Of a DNA stretch of 13,572 bases, positions 8,948 to 13,572 are shown piece by piece. Made by a program: the position numbers and the translations under genes. Location: assembly GCA_943704525.1 (NCBI GenBank), contig CALSCQ010002156.1, positions 1 to 13,572 of the forward strand, given 5' to 3'. Each line of letters starts with the position of its first letter. Within the stretch, counting starts at the first letter, position 1. Source of the stretch: Pigoraptor vietnamica (taxonomy: Eukaryota; Opisthokonta; Filasterea). The notes under the pieces are model-generated. The model worked only from the letters and a program-made list of their open reading frames with translations, was not told where the DNA came from and searched no databases.

Positions 8948-9076
8948 TCCATGGTTACTATGGCGTAACAATGCAGGTTTTCGCTGCCACTATATAGACG
9001 GGTCCAAACTTAACAAAGTGCAATGCTTTTATGGACTGTATTTTACCTCAGAATAACGTTAAGTTTTAGGGGCGAA

Positions 9077-9111
9077 ACGTAGTACAACGACGGCGACACG
9101 TAGTACAACGA
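9077..9111 (+). repeat. 14-bp direct repeat in the Plavaka leader
   Basis: ACGTAGTACAACGA occurs at 9077-9090 and again at 9098-9111, exactly 21 bp apart, ending 9 bp before the start codon. Two helical turns of spacing suits a pair of protein-binding sites. It may equally be a replication-slippage duplication. Confidence 0.6.
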
Positions 9112-9120
9112 GGCTTCATT

Positions 9121-11621
9121 ATGGCGATGATGGCGGAGGGTAACACGCCGGTGTTTGGATGGGTGTGCACGCATCCGGTCTGTCGTCGCACTGGCCATGT
9201 CTTCGCCAAACGGGGTCCCGCTGTTGGGCACATGAACAAGCACTTGCGCGAGGGGTACTCAAGGGCACGACTCGAGTTTGCGTCGGGCACGACAAGCGTT
9301 TCGGCTGATGCCGGCGGAGCGGCCGCGGGTCAGTTACAAGCCGACATTGCATCGTTCGCTGAAGTGGTGCCACGCATTCTCGACACCGTCGTGGAGGATG
9401 CGGGCAATTTCGATGACGGCGGCCATATTAGCGATGCGGCGACAGCGTCGCACGACGTGATTGCGTTGCCACAGGATCGTGAGCGCCAGCGCGAAGATGC
9501 GTACATCGCGCGGTACAAGGGCATCCTTACTACTGCCCTGAAGCGCCCTGCTGTAAGGCACCTGTCTCCACTTGCCCGCCTCGCCCCAATAACAGGCGTA
9601 CTGCGCGAATATCGGCGTGCAGTTAGCGAAACGGGGAACCCTTTCTATCCGTTCGAGACACGCTTTCAATTCTCCGTCGCGAGGCTGCTCTACACGCTGT
9701 ATGCGTCGAAGGCGAAAGAGACGACGTTTTTGGACTGGTGCCGGGAGTGGTTCCCGAACGAGTGCGTGCCGACTGTCGATGGCTTGCGGCGACACATTGC
9801 CCTGCTACCTTACATGGTGAGTAGTGAGGGCCGGCTGAGCACAGCTGCTCTGTTCAACATTGTAGTCTTATTGAGCCGACCCTTGTAACGTTTGCTTCTT
9901 AATGTGCTGAATATCTGCATGATCCGTTCGCAGGCTTTCGAAAGTCTCTCTGGAATAGCGAACAATGTTACGTACGACGCCACGCTCGTGTATTCCAACA
10001 TCATCGACGCCATTCAGCTTCTTCTGGCGACTCCTGGACTCGGGGACAATGACTCGTTTGCATACGGGTACCGTGAACGGCGTACGTCTGGAGGCGAGCG
10101 CGTCTTTGGGGAGATGTTTGAGGCTGTTTGGTTTGAGTTCGCATCGGTGAGTCACGGCCAGTCTCGAGAATTGGATTATGAATGCTGTCGGCTAACTTCC
10201 ATCATTGCTGCACGCGCAGGAGTGCGTTTCTGCGGACAGTGTCGTTCTTGGAGTCATTATCTACACCGACAAGACGGCAATAGGGTTCTACAGTCGCGAG
10301 TACTACCCCGTTTACGTGACCCTCGGCAACATTGCTGACTCCGTTCGCGCGCGAGATGACGGTCGCGTTATTGTGGGCCTTCTTCCCGTTCTCGACGCGG
10401 ATAAGCCCACGAAGAAGAGTGACGAGTTCAGAGCGATGAGGCGCAGGATTCATCATGAGGCGATGTCCGCGGTTATCAAGCCTTTGAAGGACGTCGGCGA
10501 CGTGTGAGTACTGAACGTATTGTGAAGTTGGTTTGCCGGCGTAGGCGTGTGCGGCATTGACTGATCCAGTTCCTGTGCCATGTGTGCCATGCAGGGGCGT
10601 TCTGCTCGACTTCCCGAATGGGCAGACGCATCACGCACGCCCCTTTCTGTGCTGTTATATCGCAGATCTCCCGGAGGCGATGGAGACGTGCGGGATGGGC
10701 GGAAACTCTACCTGCAAGTTTTGTGTTGCTCGCAAGGAGGACTTTCTCAAGCGCGAATTCACGGGGAAGTTTCGGAGCCTCCGCGACGTCGAGAAGGCAC
10801 GTGCCTACGCGCTCAAGAAAGGCAGGGAGGCGTACACGATGGAATATGCGGCCGCCGCTGACGCTGGCAAGAACACGAAACGCTGTCGTGCGATTGCGGT
10901 CGCCAAGGCCGTCCGTGTGCAGACGGACATCCTAAAGTTGCGTGGCTATGACGCCAAGCTGAAGGTATGTGCATGACTGAATGATGTGTGCATCTCTGTG
11001 CCGGATATCAGATGATGTATACGTGGCCGTGTGCGTGTGTATTCACGGCATAAGTCGTAGATGTTAACCATGTTATTGTGTTCCATTTTCAGATTGCCTT
11101 GGACGGCCTTTACCTCTTTGACCCGTTCATTCTGATACCGACGGAAGAGATGCACCAGTTTCGCCTGGGGGTGTGGAAACGCATCCTTAGCAAGTGGATC
11201 TACGGGTATCTGAAAGTCTTTCTTTCGGAACGCCAACTCGCCAAACTGGAGCGGACCCTCAACGCTCGCGCGCAGCTCTGTGCCGAGCTGTGCGGCCTGC
11301 GAGGTCTCACCGACAGCATCTTCGATATGTCTTCGCAAAAGATGAAGGGGGCGGACCGCTGGGGCGTTATACTCAAGGTTAAGAGGCGCGATGTTGTGTG
11401 TCATGGTTGCCTGTTGTGTGGACGACTCCTGTGTGCATTATTCTGTTAACCTCACTATGCATGGCTTGACTATAACGTGCTTATTTTCGGCGCAGATTGC
11501 CGTCGTCACGCTCAATGGCGTGGACTTTCCCCCATCCTCTGCGCGGCCTGCGAACCTCATCCTTGGATTTTGTAGTTGTATGCTACTTTTAGATTTTGAT
11601 ACTATATTTGGAACCTCCTAA
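9121..11621 (+). CDS. Plavaka-type (CACTA/CMC superfamily) transposase, six exons, 3'-truncated
   Basis: Exons 9121-9816, 9934-10146, 10220-10503, 10595-10964, 11093-11377 and 11496-11621, joined by GT-AG introns of 117, 73, 91, 128 and 118 nt with consistent phases (0,0,2,0,0), give 657 residues. The start is the first ATG after an in-frame stop at 9067. Residues 16-41 form a C2H2-like finger (C16, C21, H37, H41). VVLGVIIYTDKTAIGF with Asp 320, then YYPVYVTLGNIADSVR, matches the hallmark DKT/YPVYLTIGNI block of Plavaka transposases. CKFC (438-441) matches the conserved cysteine pair. In the next block, where the family usually has PD-x-LHQ, this copy reads PTEEMHQFRLGVWKRIL, so Glu 539 stands at the expected Asp. 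The following CGLRGLTDSIFDMS part also fits. The frame stops soon after, without the C-terminal part holding the last catalytic Glu. Probably a truncated or decaying copy. Confidence 0.85.
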
Positions 11622-11687
11622 CCCGCGCCCCCGAACCCGCTGCGGCTGTGCCAACCCGATGCTGGTAACTTCCAAAAATAGACATTA
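11622..11687. other. Spacer between the truncated Plavaka gene and the next element
   Basis: Sixty-six bases, partly C/G-rich (CCCGCGCCCCCGAACCCG), with no coding or regulatory signal recognised. Probably residual Plavaka or host sequence cut off by the next insertion. Confidence 0.3.
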
Positions 11688-11740
11688 CAGTGACGTCCAA
11701 TTGGGTATAATGCTCCCAACGTTTCTATAAATATTGACGT

Positions 11741-11813
11741 AAATTTTTGTGGAGATCGGAAATTTTTTGTGGATTGAAATAAATTTTTGCCGGATGAAAT
11801 AAATTTCTACGGA
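11741..11813 (+). repeat. Four AAATTTTTGYGGA-like repeats with ~20-bp period
   Basis: Variants of AAATTTTTGTGGA start at 11741, 11760, 11781 and 11801 (the last two read AAATTTTTGCCGGA and AAATTTCTACGGA). Spacing is 19, 21 and 20 bp, two helical turns. They lie about 55 to 125 bp inside the proposed left end, a position where Tc1/mariner transposases may bind. Confidence 0.75.
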
Positions 11814-12436
11814 AGGGCGAGATACGTGAAAAGTAGATTTTTTTTATGACAGCCGATTTTTCCAACACTCATGATCATCACAGCGCCCGCGATGGACCCT
11901 GCGCTGCAGGCGATACCCTTGCGTGAGCTTGACCTACAATGTATGGATTTTCCATACAAATCGGGATCATCTGCAATTTGAATGATGACATTAATTTCAC
12001 GTGCAAAACCTTTTTTTGTCCAGTGCACATGTTGTTTGACTCCCCCCAATCTGGTTTGTCAATTTTCGCACCTTAGTGAGTGACGAAGAGTCAATATGAG
12101 CGCGGGCGCGTCGTATTTGAATTGACTTGTTCCCCGATTGTCACGCGCACGGCTGTACACGGCACGGCGTGCCCGGCGAATCACAACTCTAAGAGCGTGC
12201 GCGATAGTTACTGTATACAGCGAGGCGCATGCTCTCTTCTCCCCTTAGCTGACGAATTGCGCAATGAAGGGCTTGCCGGCACGCGCCGCCGGCGGAGGGT
12301 GACTCATACGGCACGGCCCGGCGGCCTGGTGGAGTGCACGGCTGTGCATCAGCGAAGCCATCAGCCGTAGTGTAATCAGTCAGAATGTATGGGACACGCC
12401 CCTTTGACAAGCCCACACTTTCATCAAGGGCGAGGG
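11814..12436. other. Non-coding 5' region of the Tc1/mariner-type element
   Basis: Over 600 bp without a credible gene. The short frames here lack an ATG or overlap the promoter. It changes from AT-rich (to about 12060) to GC-rich. GCACGGCTGT occurs twice (about 12148 and 12337). A short hairpin lies at 11940-11958. Confidence 0.5.
11940..11958. repeat. Perfect 8-bp hairpin
   Basis: TGTATGGA at 11940-11947 and its exact complement TCCATACA at 11951-11958 are separated by TTT. There is no U-run after it that would suggest a terminator. It may be a palindromic binding site or incidental. Confidence 0.5.
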
Positions 12437-12444
12437 TATAAAAG
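12437..12444 (+). promoter_or_regulatory. TATAAAAG box of the Tc1/mariner transposase gene
   Basis: A consensus TATAAAAG lies 85 bp upstream of the ATG at 12522. Transcription would start near 12468 and give a leader of about 50 nt. The word is in a GC-rich setting, so a chance match is less likely than elsewhere in the window. Confidence 0.65.
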
Positions 12445-12521
12445 ATCTCCCGCATCGGGCACTCATCACGGCAAGTTTGCAGTAGCACTTCAATCTGTAA
12501 CTGTCGGCGACGGAGAGCAAG

Positions 12522-13572
12522 ATGCCTGGAAAGCGCACGAATCGCGGCGAGCCGAGCCAGAAAGGCTCACAGGCCGGCGGATCTCAGCCCGCATCGGGGG
12601 GCAGTCAGGCCATCAGTGAGCCGGCGGCGCAACAGCAGTACTTTACCTACCCCGAAGCGCTCAAGGGGGACTTGGACGACATCGAGCAGGAGGTCACCGA
12701 CTACGCGATGACCGTGGAGCCATCCGACGACGATGTCGACGAGGATCAGTCGTCTGATGGGCGCCCTGGTGTCCGTCCTCGAGTCATCCGCGTACTCAAC
12801 GATGACGATCTCGGCGAGGACTACGACTGGGATCGCCTGCTCAGTGACACCAGCGACGAAGAAGACGATGGCCCTGACCGCGACGAACCCATGGACGGCG
12901 ATGGCGAGGACCGCCCGGCTGTCAAGAATGAGGGCGGGCCCCGTGCTCAGCGTCGTCGCAGTCGCCTGCGCCGCAGGGTTGGCGAGCGCCAGAGGCGCTC
13001 AGTGAATCGCCCCGAAGACCTGTCGTACAGGCGCTACAGCACGAACGAGCGCCAGATGATTGTCGAGGCGAACATCATCGAGGCGCAGCATCCCCGCGAG
13101 ATTGCGAGGCGCTTTCGCATGCCGGTGTCGACGGTGTACGCGATCATTCGTCGTTTCAACGAGCGCCTGCACTGCGAGGTTCTCCCACGCGGTCGCAACC
13201 GTGCCACGACCCTCAACAGGGACTTCGTCGACCACGTCGTGCGCTGGATTGAGGAGAAGCCGACGCTGACGCGCGAGCTCATCCAGCGTCGCCTGCAGGC
13301 TGATTTCGGCCTGAAGGTGTCGCTCCAGACCATTGGTCGCGTGATGCGCCGCGAAGGTTTCACCCTCAAGCGCGCGCACAGGGTGCTGCACGAGGTCAAC
13401 ACCGAGCGCGTCATTGACCTGCGCCACGACTACGCCCGCTGGTTCAACGAGAACGCGCCTCCCGCCCGCCTCATCATCTACCTCGACGAAGCCGGCTTCA
13501 ATCTCCACATGCATCGCCGGTACGCGTGGTCGCTGCGTGGACGCCCGGCGTACGTCGAGGTCCCTACTCAGC
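12522..13572 (+). CDS. Tc1/mariner-IS630 family transposase, C-terminus beyond the window
   Basis: The frame is open from the ATG at 12522 to the window end, 350 codons without a stop or intron. Order of parts: Ser/Gln/Gly-rich start (1-40); acidic Asp/Glu-rich stretch (about 50-130, with SDDDVDED and SDTSDEEDD); a strongly basic Arg-rich segment (RRRSRLRRRVGERQRR) likely to be a nuclear signal or DNA contact; a helix-turn-helix (about 172-215, REIARRFRMPVSTVYAIIRRFN); a second helical domain (LTRELIQRRL, VSLQTIGRVMRREGF); then the start of the DDE nuclease, IIYLDEAGFNLHM, with the first catalytic Asp at about residue 322 (nt 13485), and the WSLRGRP block. The second Asp and last acidic residue would lie downstream. 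The acidic N-terminal extension of about 170 residues is longer than in classical Tc1 or mariner proteins (about 340 residues in all). It looks intact and TATA-driven. Confidence 0.92.
   Translation, partial: MPGKRTNRGEPSQKGSQAGGSQPASGGSQAISEPAAQQQYFTYPEALKGDLDDIEQEVTDYAMTVEPSDDDVDEDQSSDGRPGVRPRVIRVLNDDDLGEDYDWDRLLSDTSDEEDDGPDRDEPMDGDGEDRPAVKNEGGPRAQRRRSRLRRRVGERQRRSVNRPEDLSYRRYSTNERQMIVEANIIEAQHPREIARRFRMPVSTVYAIIRRFNERLHCEVLPRGRNRATTLNRDFVDHVVRWIEEKPTLTRELIQRRLQADFGLKVSLQTIGRVMRREGFTLKRAHRVLHEVNTERVIDLRHDYARWFNENAPPARLIIYLDEAGFNLHMHRRYAWSLRGRPAYVEVPTQ

Larger units (their letters stand above)
5704..9005 (-). mobile_element. Possible 3.3-kb element carrying the seven-exon gene (tentative ends)
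   Basis: Both flanks of the leftward gene carry related CACTATATAG and TGCAGTCACTA motifs in inverted orientation, as subterminal repeats do. At the outer edges, GGGACCG followed shortly by CTATATAGTG (5704-5725) resembles the reverse complement of 8988-9005 (GGACCCG then CTATATAGTG). The match needs a one-base and a four-base gap, and no target duplication is evident. The alternative is that this flank is one end of the neighbouring Plavaka element and the gene is its divergent partner. Confidence 0.3.
8678..9120. promoter_or_regulatory. Bidirectional spacer between the seven-exon gene and the Plavaka gene
   Basis: A gene-free interval of 443 bp between two divergent start codons. It holds a duplicated motif at 8799-8899, a TATA-like word at 8940, a CACTATATAG copy at 8988 and a 14-bp repeat just before the rightward ATG. 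It is likely the shared promoter region, or the junction of two elements. Confidence 0.45.
11688..13572 (+). mobile_element. Tc1/mariner-IS630 type element, left part, runs off the window
   Basis: The transposase frame at 12522 onward is clearly of this superfamily. A plausible left terminus is TA followed by CAGTGACGTCC (TA at 11686-11687), because many members insert at TA and begin CAGT. It is followed by four AT-rich repeats at 11741-11813, as in elements with internal binding sites, then a hairpin, a TATA box and the gene. The right end lies beyond the window, so the terminus cannot be confirmed by its inverted partner. If correct, the 5' non-coding part is about 830 bp. Confidence 0.5.

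Noticed and set aside
11807-12049. Leftward 80-codon frame in the AT-rich region
   Set aside because: It has no ATG start (TTG only), matches nothing recognised and lies within the proposed non-coding part of an element.
12189-12488. Leftward 99-codon frame
   Set aside because: It overlaps the TATA box and leader of the rightward transposase, has no recognisable domain, and is likely chance in GC-rich DNA.
12999-13514. Leftward 171-codon frame at the right end
   Set aside because: It is antisense to the helix-turn-helix and DDE region of the Tc1/mariner-type transposase.

Overview
The window is eukaryotic nuclear DNA packed with DNA transposons; no ordinary host gene could be identified with confidence. 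The genes are interrupted by GT-AG introns of about 73 to 171 nt (one of 437 nt). TATA boxes lie at eukaryotic distances, and the protein families (P-element-like, Plavaka, Tc1/mariner-IS630) fit a protist, alga, fungus or small metazoan. Coding DNA is GC-rich and the spacers are AT-rich. The lineage cannot be resolved from the sequence alone.

Region 1 (about 73-5664) is a nearly complete P-element-like transposon. It has long imperfect terminal inverted repeats (about 165 and 212 nt), whose two core blocks match 29/30 and 31/33. A transposase of about 1,100 residues with a visible D-D-E triad is read rightward. A second, two-exon gene of 486 residues is read leftward from the other repeat. 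The two genes converge with only 45 bp between their stop codons. Each starts about 60 to 105 bp inside its repeat, and each repeat ends in the same CGATCACGTG word.

Region 2 (about 5704-9005) is a leftward seven-exon gene (predicted 519 residues, acidic and Ser-rich N-terminus, otherwise unrecognised). Both flanks carry TATAGTCACTATATAG-type repeats, denser on the 3' side, and faint inverted ends may bound it. A CA/TATGTA microsatellite fills its fifth intron.

Region 3 (9121-11621) is a six-exon Plavaka-type (CACTA/CMC superfamily) transposase read rightward, divergent from the region 2 gene. It has an N-terminal C2H2 finger and the YTDKT block. It lacks the C-terminal catalytic part, so it looks 3'-truncated. 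Regions 2 and 3 could be two elements, or one element with a divergent transposase/accessory pair.

Region 4 (about 11688 to the window end) is the left part of a Tc1/mariner-IS630 element. It has a TA-CAGTG start, four AT-rich repeats of 20-bp period, a TATA box and a long transposase frame still open at the edge.

The most novel observations are the second gene inside the P-like element and the unrecognised seven-exon gene flanked by CACTATATAG repeats.
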